The notes under the pieces were generated by a model. The model was not told the DNA's origin. It made no database searches and worked only from the letters and a program-made list of their open reading frames with translations. DNA of 64,000 nt. It comes from Flavihumibacter soli (lineage in GTDB: Bacteria; Bacteroidota; Bacteroidia; Sphingobacteriales; Sphingobacteriaceae). Below are positions 45,483-54,539 of the stretch, in pieces (position 1 is the first letter of the stretch; every line of letters begins with the position of its first letter). The stretch covers positions 124,001 through 188,000 of the forward strand of contig NZ_JAAFZB010000093.1 in NCBI RefSeq assembly GCF_010692725.1. Direction: 5' to 3'. The translations under genes were made by a program, and so were the position numbers.

Positions 45483-45925
45483 GGACTGGTTTTTTTTGCG
45501 GCAAAGATAGAAATTATGCAGCGGGTTTTTTCGATTAAATGAGATCGCTAAAATATGCATCTCAGCTAACGTTTGGGCCGCATTAAACGTATTATCTGGT
45601 GTATTCCCTTTGGGTGATATGTTTTCATAGGTAATGTAAGGTCGGGTTTAATTTAAATCCGACCTTTTTTGTTTTTTCAGCCAACTGGTATTTTTGTCCG
45701 GAATTTCTTTTATTTTAAATTGATTTTTTTTACATTTATTATGCATTCCGCGATATTCAACGATTAGGTTGTTTTATACGATACAACATTAAAGCCCCTC
45801 CCAGTTTCCTCCTTGCCGTTACCATACACATTGATTTAGCCATAACAGCGGTCTGAGCCTTTATTTTTTTTAAATAGGTCCCTTAGGGGTAATTGATTTA
45901 TTAAGAATACCTTAAAATTATATTT
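45483..45925. other. Long AT-rich non-coding stretch before the conflict operon
   Basis: These 443 bases hold no gene I can support. They contain the agmatinase promoter on the minus strand, a plus-strand terminator-type hairpin at 45638-45670, and then about 250 AT-rich bases that must hold the promoter of the four-gene operon starting at 45926. A short plus-strand RNA ending at the hairpin is possible. GTCCCTTAGGGGTAA at 45877-45891 is a small inverted motif near the operon start. Confidence 0.45.
45638..45670 (+). terminator. Terminator hairpin without an upstream gene
   Basis: AAGGTCGGGTTTAA (45639-45652) pairs with TTAAATCCGACCTT over almost its full length with one wobble, followed by a run of T on the plus strand. 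The T-run is on the plus strand only, so it ends plus-strand transcription. No plus-strand gene precedes it within 2 kb apart from the far-off cytochrome module. Confidence 0.7.
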
Positions 45926-46678
45926 ATGGTCAGTCCTCAAAAATTCTACGTTCAGGAAATCAGTAAAAAGACCAATTATCGGGCTAACTGGTTGCCCGAC
46001 AAACCCATGAATATTGGCGATATCGGCAAGTTATCGGATGGGATATTCACTTTGTATACGACCCTGGAACAGCAGGGGATTCCCATAAAGGTTCGTGAAT
46101 CTTCATCGAGTCTTAACATGGATTATACTTCGAACGACTCAGTTAAAATAAGCAATGGTCTTGAAACTTCGGTCGATGTTCCCGGCTTACCGGTGGCGGA
46201 AGGCAAGGTGATGTATAAGATCGATTTTCAACGCTCAGAAGGAGTGGTGTTCCAGGTAACGGATTCAAAGAAGATGATAATTGAAAACCTGAGCGAGATT
46301 GAAAACCAGATACTGGAAAAGTATAAAAAAAGTGTTTGGGACCTCGGCTGGGTGGTAGTCACTGAAATTGTCCGGACGGATTCAGCTACCATCATCATTA
46401 ATACCGGCGGGAGCAATACGCTTGAATTTGAAGTCGGTGGCAACGCAGGGCTGAGTTCGGTTAACCTCGCGGACGCAAATCTGGGTCTGAAGCTTGTTCG
46501 TGAAACAGGCAATAGTACTAAATTCATTGCTCAGACGAACCTTACGCCCTTATATGTGACTAAGGGGATAAGTGATCCGTTATTTGGCAAGACGAAATTC
46601 AGGGGTGCAAATGCATACAGAGCAATTCAGTTTGATGCGCTTCGTGAACTGCCATTTAACCCGAGTGAAATAGAATAG
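45926..46678 (+). CDS. First gene of the SIR2-STAND-CHAT system, unknown 250-residue protein
   Basis: A 250-residue protein with no signal peptide and no membrane helix. I do not recognise a named family. The N-terminus has a distinct block (YRANWLPDKPMNIGDIGKL, then DGIFTLYTTLEQQGIP). The centre and C-terminal half are predicted-strand-rich, with WDLGWVVVTEIVRTDSATII, a glycine-rich hairpin (GGNAGLSSVNLADANLGLKL) and a final strand pair. It ends four bases before the SIR2-like gene and so should be part of the same operon. Its place next to a CHAT protease suggests it may be a protease target or effector, perhaps a pore former as in bacterial gasdermin systems, but I see no sequence match to gasdermins. 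Confidence 0.85.
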   Translation: MVSPQKFYVQEISKKTNYRANWLPDKPMNIGDIGKLSDGIFTLYTTLEQQGIPIKVRESSSSLNMDYTSNDSVKISNGLETSVDVPGLPVAEGKVMYKIDFQRSEGVVFQVTDSKKMIIENLSEIENQILEKYKKSVWDLGWVVVTEIVRTDSATIIINTGGSNTLEFEVGGNAGLSSVNLADANLGLKLVRETGNSTKFIAQTNLTPLYVTKGISDPLFGKTKFRGANAYRAIQFDALRELPFNPSEIE

Positions 46679-46681
46679 AAT

Positions 46682-47854
46682 ATGAACGGTGATACCGGAA
46701 TACTTGCTGAGGAGCTGAACGCAGATACTCAGTTATTGAATATGCTGAATACTTTCGTTTCCAGTCAGTCCTGCGTATTGTTATTAGGCCCTTTATTTGG
46801 AATTGACCAGAACAAGCAAAAGATACATAGTAATCTTCGCGACTTTTTAACGGCTCCGCCACGCTCTTTATCCCTTGATGATGAGTTTGATAATCTTTAT
46901 ATCTCAACCCTGACAGACGGCTCGCAAAACTCAAATCTTATTTATGAGATAGATAATTTCTACCTGAACGTAACACCCAGTGAGGTGTATGAGAAGATAT
47001 TGTCTATCGGCTTCCGCGCCATTATAAGTTATACTTCCGACTTGCTGCTGGAGAAAGCTAATACCAAAAATGAGTATGACTTCGGTTACTTCTCTGCAAA
47101 AGGGAGTCAGCTGACCTCCGAATCAACGCAAATCAATAACGTTTCAAAGAAACCCATCATCTATAATATTTTTGGTAGTGTTAATGACCTTAATTCACTG
47201 ATACTGGATTATGATTCCTTGTATGACTTTCTGATCAATATTCTCAAGGCAGACCAGGAGGTTCCCCTTCAACTGAAGAATATCCTGGGAAGCGCACGCG
47301 CGTTCCTGTTTTTGGGATTTGATCTGAAAAAATGGTACATACCTCTGATCATCAGGAAATTTAACCAGTTTATTTTAAATGGAAGCCGTACCCGCGCAGC
47401 AGTATCTGCATTTGCCTGTCTGGATGACACCCCTGATGCTCCTACTGCCTCGTTTGCAGAAAGCCTCAATAAATATCCGCTTTTGTTTAAACCTTTTAAA
47501 AAAATGACGTCGATTTCGCTGATTGATGCACTGGCTGAACTTCCGCGTAAAAAGACCTTAGTCGGTTCGGGTCCGATACCGGTAAACGAAAGGGAAGTTA
47601 ATTTTTTTAAAAAATGGCGTGATGATCTGAAAGGTATGTCGGTTGAGCAGGGACTTGAAGACTTCTTTAAGGCTTACCGCGATCTCAATTACAGTGGACA
47701 GTTCAATAAAGAATTCGTGTTGTTGAGTATGCAGTTTAATGATCTTATGCTGAAAAAGCATGCGGGCATGATAACCGAAGAAGACTTTACGGTGAGCAGT
47801 AATAATATTGTTGATTCGGTTTTTGATTGGATGGAAAAAATATTAGACCTGTGA
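46682..47854 (+). CDS. SIR2-like protein with C-terminal effector-associated-type domain
   Basis: A 390-residue protein. The first 270 residues resemble SIR2-like (NADase-type) domains of defence systems: SQSCVLLLGPLFGI in place of the GAGxS loop, FRAIISYTSDLLLEKA in place of TTNYDxLLE, then IIYNIFGSVNDLNSLILDYD and FLFLGFDLKKWYIPLIIRKF. The usual His-Gly before the second nucleotide contact is Phe164-Gly, so NADase activity is doubtful. The last 80 residues (about 308-390) form a small helical domain (FVLLSMQFNDLMLKKHAGMI, then TEEDFTV) of the effector-associated type. The same kind of domain starts the CHAT protease three genes on. It probably acts as an effector or adaptor brought in by the STAND protein. 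Confidence 0.8.
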   Translation: MNGDTGILAEELNADTQLLNMLNTFVSSQSCVLLLGPLFGIDQNKQKIHSNLRDFLTAPPRSLSLDDEFDNLYISTLTDGSQNSNLIYEIDNFYLNVTPSEVYEKILSIGFRAIISYTSDLLLEKANTKNEYDFGYFSAKGSQLTSESTQINNVSKKPIIYNIFGSVNDLNSLILDYDSLYDFLINILKADQEVPLQLKNILGSARAFLFLGFDLKKWYIPLIIRKFNQFILNGSRTRAAVSAFACLDDTPDAPTASFAESLNKYPLLFKPFKKMTSISLIDALAELPRKKTLVGSGPIPVNEREVNFFKKWRDDLKGMSVEQGLEDFFKAYRDLNYSGQFNKEFVLLSMQFNDLMLKKHAGMITEEDFTVSSNNIVDSVFDWMEKILDL

Positions 47855-47941
47855 CAATGCCGTAGTAAATACTACTTGTTTAATATCATCAGCATACTGT
47901 TACTAAAACCGGTTGAGGTTACATAAGTAATTACACAGTAC

Positions 47942-50900
47942 ATGGCGAAGAAGAATCGATACCCTGGTCCACTTCCGTTTGAGTATGATGACCGTGAACT
48001 TTTTTTTGGAAGAGATCAGGAGATCGAATACCTCACCACAGTTATCATCAACAACAAATCAACGATCCTGCACGGTAAATCCGGCTATGGCAAAACTTCG
48101 CTGATCAACGCTGGCATTGTTCCAAACCTTCTTGAAAATTTTCACTGCGAGATTATCCGCATTCGCTTCTATAACCGCGACAAGAAAAATCCTGTTAAAC
48201 CAAGGGATACCCTTATTAACTCTATACGTCAGTATAGCAGTGGCGAGCCTTACCTGGAAAAGCTGATCAATGTTCCGCATATATCGGCCTGGAGGTATTT
48301 TAAGTCCATGCAATACGATATCACAAAACGGGTCCCCCGTACGGATCAGCCGGAAATTGGTTATATCCTTATTTTTGACCAGTTCGAGGAGCTGTTCACC
48401 TACCCCAAGGATGACGTAAAGGAGCTCGGTAAAGAACTTCACGAGCTGCTGCTGCACAGAATACCGGAAGAATATCAGGATTGTTTAAAGGAGGGATTCA
48501 GACACAAAGAGCAAGCTGACTTTTATAAAGACGAGTTAACTATACTCGATAAAGATATCCCGCTAAAGATATTATTTTCAATGAGAGCTGACCGGTTCAA
48601 CTATCTTACCCACCTGGTCAACTATGTGCCGAACCTGCTGGCCAACACCATTAAAATCAAGCGCCTGAATTCCCAACAGGTTCATGAAGCTATCATAGAG
48701 CCTGCATTGGTTGAAAACGGGTTTATATCTCCGCGCTTCAATTATGAAGATAAGCTGGTTAATAGAATCCTGAATTTCCTGAAATCAGATGGCGATGATG
48801 CTGATGAGGAAAAAATAGAGATTTTTGAGATGCAGATCATCTGCCAGAAACTGGAAGAGATTGTAAGTGAATATGCTGAACTAAATAAAGTTGCGGAAGA
48901 ACCATTTCTGCTGACTGAAGACCTCGTCCTGAAGAATCCGGCAATAAAAGACAAACAGGCACCTTTTAAGGAGATCATTAAAAATTATTATAAAGAGTCA
49001 ATTGAATCAATCAAGGAACCGGTGGAGCGACTCTCAGCCCGTTACCTGATTGAACGAAAGCTGATCGATCCGGTAACAGATAACAGGATATCATTGGATA
49101 CTGCGCTGGTTAGCCAGACGGGGATTTCAGTAGAAACCCAGGGACATTTGATCAATAAACGAATTGTTCGCCAGGAAATCAATACGGTGAGCGGCAAAAG
49201 CCTCGAATTAAGTCATGACACCTTAGTTGTTCCTATTCGGCATGCCGCACAGGAATTGGGCGACCTGAACAGGAAGATGACGGATTTTTTTAATGAATCA
49301 TTGAATTCCGCGGATAAAGGTCAGCAAAGTAAGATCCGCAATATTATTTATAGCATTTTGCTTGAAGAGCGTAAGCCGCTTAATTCAGCTTTATTAAACA
49401 TTGATCCCGCAACGATCCGACGACTACAGGCTAATCCTCTTATCCATGAAGGTAGATCTGCCGAGGGAATCGACAATGATATTTACAGATTCTCGGTTAA
49501 GGAAGCGTTTCAACAGACTGCTCAGCAAGCGAAGATCAGTTCGCAGCAAAGTCATACAAAAGACTGGGTAATGAAATTTACACTGGTCACACTTGTTTTC
49601 CTGGTGATAATCGCCTTGTTACTTTTTGATAGAAACCAGGGTATTAAAGCATCCAATAAATTGAGGGCACTTGTTTTTTTAGGATATGTGGATACTATTC
49701 CAAATAAGGAAGATGCACTCAAACTCACGAAGTACATATACGATAAGAAGGTATTAAAAGGAGATGACACCAGTCTGATCAGGGTTAAGTTTTCAAAGCT
49801 TCTTCAAACTCAGGATATCCAGGCAAAGGATAGCCGTTACACTTTCAAGATACCGACCACAAATCTGAAGTCTGAGGAAATTGATTTCTCTGAAACAGGA
49901 GACTTTTTGGTAGTTAATAATGACAGCGAGGCAGAAAAGGGGCGGGGTGTATATAAAATAATTGATAAGAACGGACGTCAGATAAAAAGCTTTGACCGAA
50001 TCATGTATGCTTACTTTACAAATCGGCCGGAGGTGGTTTTGCTTGCACGTTTTCCCGCATCCTTTGCTTCCGACAGCCTGTATTTCCGTATCAACAAAGC
50101 TTCTAATGAGTTTATTCTGTACAATTGTCTGAACGGTAAGGCGGATACTGTCAACATGGGTGAGGGACGCTATCTCTATCCCCGAACCTACAGGGTCGAT
50201 AATTCTGTTAATGAGACGAACGATTCTTACCGGTTCCGCTTTACAGCCAGCGGAAATTTGCTGATACCATTCTACCAGATCTTACCCACTGATAAATACA
50301 TTCAACAGGTTCGAGTGGTCGGCTTGAATAACAACAGGTTCGACAGGCTGTCTGACGGTTCAATCAGTATGAATAATACTGCCACGAAGTTTATGACAGT
50401 CGAAATTCGCGGCAGAAATATCTTTAAGGTATACAGTGAAGACGGACAATTTATTGAGTCGATCAGTGACATTGAATTTGCCGATTTTACAAAAAGCGGT
50501 GCCTTGGTATATTCTAAGGGTAGGCAAGTTAGCCTGAGGGACGCTTCGGGTCGCATCAGCAATTACAACCTCCCTGCCGTACCAGAATATGTCTATGCGG
50601 ACGGAAATAATAAGCTCATTGTGGCTGACCTGAAAGATAGGACATTTGTCATAAACGTTGCCAGCAGTGCGACAAAATTGTATGAAGAAAGACTGATTAA
50701 CCTTGATTTCAGCAAAGATGAACTGTTTACACAACTATCCCGGCAAGCAACCGGCGGAAAGGAATCAGTCGATACACTAAAGCGCCGATCCGTGTGGGGG
50801 GGAAGTTTCCTGGCATTTGAAGTTTCCGACGGTATTCAGGCCGTAAGATACAATCCATCTACCAATGAAACCTTACTGCTTACACAATCGGATCGGTTGA

Positions 50901-51175
50901 TCCTGCTGGATGCAAACTTTAAAATCAAGGCAGGATTTCAGCTAACACCGAATGATCTTTTTGGTTTCTCCGGAAATGGGAAACGCATTTACTATGTGAG
51001 AAATGATTTTGTAAGTGTCTTTAATAATGATAACACCCTGATTAACTTCTTCGATTTCGAGGCGTCATTAAAGTGGACTAACAGGCTCTATAATACTCAA
51101 AGCAAGCAGAATGAGCGGCTAAGCCAAATTTTAAGAAAGAAATACGATCTGAACCTTCAACGTGAATTCTTTTGA
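47942..51175 (+). CDS. Membrane-anchored STAND NTPase with beta-propeller-like C-terminal region
   Basis: A 1077-residue protein. Residues 1-440 form an nSTAND1-type NTPase: start YPGPLPFEYDDRELFFGRDQ, Walker A HGKSGYGKTS (Lys51), Walker B ILIFDQFEELF (Asp146) and the sensor Arg block ILFSMRADRFNYL. Next comes a helical region with a winged-helix-like part (RIVRQEINTVSGKSLELSHD). One membrane helix lies at about 540-562 (VMKFTLVTLVFLVIIALLLF). The remaining 500 residues are strand-rich repeats of propeller type, which would face the other side of the membrane if the topology holds. It is the likely sensor and switch of the system. It is followed directly by the CHAT gene. Confidence 0.88.
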   Translation: MAKKNRYPGPLPFEYDDRELFFGRDQEIEYLTTVIINNKSTILHGKSGYGKTSLINAGIVPNLLENFHCEIIRIRFYNRDKKNPVKPRDTLINSIRQYSSGEPYLEKLINVPHISAWRYFKSMQYDITKRVPRTDQPEIGYILIFDQFEELFTYPKDDVKELGKELHELLLHRIPEEYQDCLKEGFRHKEQADFYKDELTILDKDIPLKILFSMRADRFNYLTHLVNYVPNLLANTIKIKRLNSQQVHEAIIEPALVENGFISPRFNYEDKLVNRILNFLKSDGDDADEEKIEIFEMQIICQKLEEIVSEYAELNKVAEEPFLLTEDLVLKNPAIKDKQAPFKEIIKNYYKESIESIKEPVERLSARYLIERKLIDPVTDNRISLDTALVSQTGISVETQGHLINKRIVRQEINTVSGKSLELSHDTLVVPIRHAAQELGDLNRKMTDFFNESLNSADKGQQSKIRNIIYSILLEERKPLNSALLNIDPATIRRLQANPLIHEGRSAEGIDNDIYRFSVKEAFQQTAQQAKISSQQSHTKDWVMKFTLVTLVFLVIIALLLFDRNQGIKASNKLRALVFLGYVDTIPNKEDALKLTKYIYDKKVLKGDDTSLIRVKFSKLLQTQDIQAKDSRYTFKIPTTNLKSEEIDFSETGDFLVVNNDSEAEKGRGVYKIIDKNGRQIKSFDRIMYAYFTNRPEVVLLARFPASFASDSLYFRINKASNEFILYNCLNGKADTVNMGEGRYLYPRTYRVDNSVNETNDSYRFRFTASGNLLIPFYQILPTDKYIQQVRVVGLNNNRFDRLSDGSISMNNTATKFMTVEIRGRNIFKVYSEDGQFIESISDIEFADFTKSGALVYSKGRQVSLRDASGRISNYNLPAVPEYVYADGNNKLIVADLKDRTFVINVASSATKLYEERLINLDFSKDELFTQLSRQATGGKESVDTLKRRSVWGGSFLAFEVSDGIQAVRYNPSTNETLLLTQSDRLILLDANFKIKAGFQLTPNDLFGFSGNGKRIYYVRNDFVSVFNNDNTLINFFDFEASLKWTNRLYNTQSKQNERLSQILRKKYDLNLQREFF

Positions 51176-51177
51176 TC

Positions 51178-52023
51178 ATGGATATACAAACAGAATTATT
51201 GAAACGAAGCCTGGAAGAGAATATTCGGGATCTGGTTGATACATCACCGAGCGTACCACATAATCTTTTATTAATCAATTATAACTCCCTGATGGACGAT
51301 TTTCATAAGGGAACCATTACGGCGGAAACGTTCCAGGTAAGACAAACGAGACTTTGGGAATCGCTTATTTATTTCAGCGGAAGATTGCAAGAGATGGACC
51401 AAAAGCGATTGTTGAGCGGGGATTCGTCGACTGCCGGCAGTGAAGCAGGTGTTAAAAGGATCCTCTATGCTTCTGCATCACCAGCTAATATTGACAACCT
51501 GCAGGTTGACTTTGAATTTAAGAAGATTAAGGGCGCGCTCAGCTCGGGTTCCATACGTGATAATTTTGAACTTTTGTCGCCTTTGATGTCAGTGACACTT
51601 GAAGATTTTCTAAAGGCGAAACATCTTTATAAACCTGCGATTATACACTTCTCCGGGCATGGTCTTCAAGACGGACTTATGTTCGCGACCAGCGAAAATG
51701 TCTTTCAGCTGGTGCCAACAGAATTGCTAAAGGATGTTTTTAAGGGTATTGAAGCGTATACAGAGATTGTGGTTTTAAACGCTTGTTATTCGTCGTCACA
51801 AGCTAAAATCATCTCTGACAATGGGATATGGGTGATCGGAATGAACGTCCCGGTAACAGATAGTGCTGCGGTTTTCTTTTCGGAAAAGTTTTATGGCTTC
51901 CTAAGCGACGGCCAGAAAGCTGATGAAATATTTAAGAATATAAAGATCCTGATGGAACTGGATCATCCGGAGGAAGCTAAGACGCTCGAAATGTGGAAAA
52001 ATGGTAAATTACTAAAGTTTTAA
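51178..52023 (+). CDS. CHAT-domain caspase-like protease with N-terminal effector-associated-type domain
   Basis: From the ATG at 51178 the protein has 281 residues (an upstream TTG is unlikely). Residues 1-80 form a small helical domain (NLLLINYNSLMDDFHKGTIT, then AETFQVRQ) of the same kind as the SIR2 protein's C-terminus. Residues 95-275 are a CHAT protease with the catalytic His161 in IIHFSGHG and Cys203 in VVLNACYSSSQA, both intact. It should cut a protein target after activation, as in bacterial caspase-like defence systems. It lies two bases after the STAND stop and is followed by a terminator at 52073-52104, so the operon ends here. Confidence 0.9.
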   Translation: MDIQTELLKRSLEENIRDLVDTSPSVPHNLLLINYNSLMDDFHKGTITAETFQVRQTRLWESLIYFSGRLQEMDQKRLLSGDSSTAGSEAGVKRILYASASPANIDNLQVDFEFKKIKGALSSGSIRDNFELLSPLMSVTLEDFLKAKHLYKPAIIHFSGHGLQDGLMFATSENVFQLVPTELLKDVFKGIEAYTEIVVLNACYSSSQAKIISDNGIWVIGMNVPVTDSAAVFFSEKFYGFLSDGQKADEIFKNIKILMELDHPEEAKTLEMWKNGKLLKF

Positions 52024-52072
52024 AGAGCAGCAAGAACCAGAGCGGTAGGTATTGATGAGTTTAAGCTCACAA

Positions 52073-52104
52073 AAAAACCATCCTCTGTTAAAAGAATGGT
52101 TTTT
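52073..52104. terminator. Terminator of the SIR2-STAND-CHAT operon
   Basis: AAAAACCAT (52073-52081) and ATGGTTTTT (52096-52104) form a 9-bp stem with a 14-base loop ending in T5 on the plus strand. It also gives a T-run on the minus strand and so may serve the converging PUR-alpha gene too. Confidence 0.75.
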
Positions 52105-52123
52105 AGGTTAAGGTTGATTGGGT

Positions 52124-52453
52124 TTAAATATCGAATGAAAAATCATCGTTTGTTTTAGCGGTTTCAGCCTGGTAATCAGTATACTCGTAGCGTTTTTCTA
52201 CGACTTCCTGATTGGCTTTTATATAATCGATGGTCTCTTTAAGGCCCTCGGCGAACTTTTCGAAATCTTCTTTATAAAGAAAGATTTTATGCTTGATAAA
52301 AACTCCGTCTTCTAAACGCTTCTTACTTTCTGTAACAGTAACATAGTAATCGTTAGATCGTGTTGCTTTAACATCGAAAAAGTAGGTGCGTTTCCCTGCT
52401 CTTACCTTCCTTGAAAAAACCTCTTCTCTTTCTTTGTTGTCAAAATCGCCCAT
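52124..52453 (-). CDS. PUR-alpha-like nucleic-acid-binding protein (DUF3276)
   Basis: From the Met at 52453 the protein has 109 residues. It matches the DUF3276/PUR family of Bacteroidota and spirochaetes: RAGKRTYFFDVKATRSNDYY, VTVTESKKR, HKIFLYKEDFEKFAEGLKET. The fold is a single PUR repeat that dimerises and binds RNA or single-stranded DNA. It acts in the cytoplasm; the exact targets are not known. The frame is open upstream to 52498, but the family starts at the inner Met. It converges with the conflict operon. Confidence 0.92.
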   Translation of the reverse strand: MGDFDNKEREEVFSRKVRAGKRTYFFDVKATRSNDYYVTVTESKKRLEDGVFIKHKIFLYKEDFEKFAEGLKETIDYIKANQEVVEKRYEYTDYQAETAKTNDDFSFDI

Positions 52454-52587
52454 TGTTTTTAATGATTTGGTTCGGGTAAATATACTTTTTAAATACAAAG
52501 ATGCAAATTGAAATTTTTTTGTTAAAAAGACAGGGAAAGTAAGCTGGTATGTTTGGTTGAGAGTTTTCGGAAGATGCTTAAAACCTA

Positions 52588-54372
52588 TTATGCATCCTGC
52601 TCTTCAAGCAATTGTTTTTCATACAGGTCAAAATAAATCCCTCGGCTTTCCATGAGGCTGCTGTGAGTGCCCTGCTCTAGAACTTCACCATCGTCCATTA
52701 GAATTATTTTGTCTGCATTCTTAATTGTTGAGATCCTGTGTGCGATGATAATGCTGGTCCTTCCTTCCATCACCCGGGCAAGGTTTCTTAAGATCTCTTC
52801 TTCCGTCTTTGTATCGACAGCTGAAAGACAATCGTCGAAAATTAGGATCCTGGGCTCTTTAATGATAGCCCTGGCAATGGAAACACGTTGTTTCTGCCCG
52901 CCGGACAAAGTAATTCCTCTTTCCCCGATAGAAGTTTCAAAGCCCTTTTCAAACGCAATAATATTTTCATAAACTGCCGCGTCTTTCGCCGCCTGCTCAA
53001 CCCTTACAGGTGCCGTTTCATCCAGACCAAAGGCTATGTTATTATAAATTGTATCTGAAAATAGAAATACTTCCTGTGGCACAAAGCCAATCTGCCGGCG
53101 GTAATCATTCAGATTCATTTTGTCTAGTGGGGTATCATCAATTAAGATCTCACCGCCGCTGGTATCGTACATACGCATGATGAGATTGGCGATGGTTGAT
53201 TTACCCGACCCCGTGCGACCGATTATAGCCAGTAATTCGCCCGGCTTAACATCGAACGATACATCTTTTATCGCCGTAATTCCGGTATCCGGATAAGTAA
53301 AGCTGACGTTGTTAAACCTGATTCTTCCCTCTATTCGGTGTATATTATCCGATGACGAATTGATCTCGGGTTTCGTATTGAGAAACTCATTGATCCTTTT
53401 CTGGGAAGCCGCGGCGCGCTGTATGAGTGAGGTTACCCAGCCCAGGGATGTTACGGGAAACGTAAGTTGGTTTACATAGATGATAAACTCGGCAATATTG
53501 CCGGAAGTGATCGTACCCTTCATCACTTCTATGCCACCGATATAGACCGTTATAATAGTACTCAGTCCGACCAGCAGGAGCATCATCGGATAAAACAGGG
53601 CCTGAACCTGAACGAGATTCATGGAACTGGATTTGTAGATTTCACTTTCTGCGGCAAACCTCTTACGAATGTCATTTTCCCGGCCATAGGCTTTAATTAC
53701 CCTGATACCGGAAAAGGTTTCCTGGACAAAGCTTGCCAGACTAGAAAGTTGTTGCTGTATCTTTTCACTTCGCTTGTTAATCATTGTGTTAACAAAGTAA
53801 ATTGTCAGCGCTAGTATAGGCAGAGGCAGCAGGCAATATATAGCCAGTTTAAGGTTCACGCTAACCATCGCCCATATAATTAGCAGAAAAAGGACAGCCG
53901 TGTTGATTGTGTACATTATTGCCGGACCAATGTACATACGAACCCTGCTTACATCTTCCGTAACCCGGCTCATCAGATCCCCGGTATTGTTGCGCCGGTA
54001 GAATGCCATTGAAAGACCCTGGTAATGCCGGTAAATTTCATTCTTCAGGTCATACTCAATGTGTCTCGACATCAGTATAATAGTTTGTCGCATAAAGAAG
54101 AGAAACAGACCCCGGAGCAAAGCAAGCAACAAAACGATAGACCCGAATAGCAATAGTCCATAATTGAAAATCTCGTATACTAATTCCTGCCGGTCAAAGC
54201 CTGCGAAGAGGCGGAAGATGCTGATATTCTCATTGACAAGGTCGAAGGCAATACGTATCACCTGGGCCGGCAAAACACCAAATAAATTTGAGATGATAAC
54301 AAACACAATACCCGGTACAAGACGCCAGCGGTATTTATAGAAGAATTTATTTAGATAGGCCAGTTCTTTCAT
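52588..54372 (-). CDS. ABC exporter, membrane and ATPase domains in one chain (MsbA-like)
   Basis: A 594-residue half-transporter. About six membrane helices (residues 15-300) precede an ATPase domain with Walker A IGRTGSGKSTI, signature LSGGQKQRVSIARAI, Walker B RILIFDDCLSAVDTKTEEE and switch His in IIAHRIST. It should work as a homodimer that flips or exports a lipid or drug at the inner membrane. MsbA-like lipid flipping is one possibility; drug export is another. Sequence does not decide. The gene is alone, divergent from the amino acid dehydrogenase. Confidence 0.93.
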   Translation of the reverse strand: MKELAYLNKFFYKYRWRLVPGIVFVIISNLFGVLPAQVIRIAFDLVNENISIFRLFAGFDRQELVYEIFNYGLLLFGSIVLLLALLRGLFLFFMRQTIILMSRHIEYDLKNEIYRHYQGLSMAFYRRNNTGDLMSRVTEDVSRVRMYIGPAIMYTINTAVLFLLIIWAMVSVNLKLAIYCLLPLPILALTIYFVNTMINKRSEKIQQQLSSLASFVQETFSGIRVIKAYGRENDIRKRFAAESEIYKSSSMNLVQVQALFYPMMLLLVGLSTIITVYIGGIEVMKGTITSGNIAEFIIYVNQLTFPVTSLGWVTSLIQRAAASQKRINEFLNTKPEINSSSDNIHRIEGRIRFNNVSFTYPDTGITAIKDVSFDVKPGELLAIIGRTGSGKSTIANLIMRMYDTSGGEILIDDTPLDKMNLNDYRRQIGFVPQEVFLFSDTIYNNIAFGLDETAPVRVEQAAKDAAVYENIIAFEKGFETSIGERGITLSGGQKQRVSIARAIIKEPRILIFDDCLSAVDTKTEEEILRNLARVMEGRTSIIIAHRISTIKNADKIILMDDGEVLEQGTHSSLMESRGIYFDLYEKQLLEEQDA

Positions 54373-54539
54373 TGCAGCGTTAGCAAAAGTAATCAGAATT
54401 TATTTACAGAGTGGGGAGCCTGGTGTCCCTTTGCAAGGATGATAGCGTGCTGATGCGCAATGTCGTTTCCATTTCAAATTTGCAGTTCGACGGAGAACAA
54501 CTGGAAATTTTACTACTTTTGTGCCCGTAACCCAACCTT

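Noticed and set aside
45926-46678. Calling the first conflict gene a bacterial gasdermin
   Set aside because: Length and position fit, but no gasdermin sequence block can be seen.
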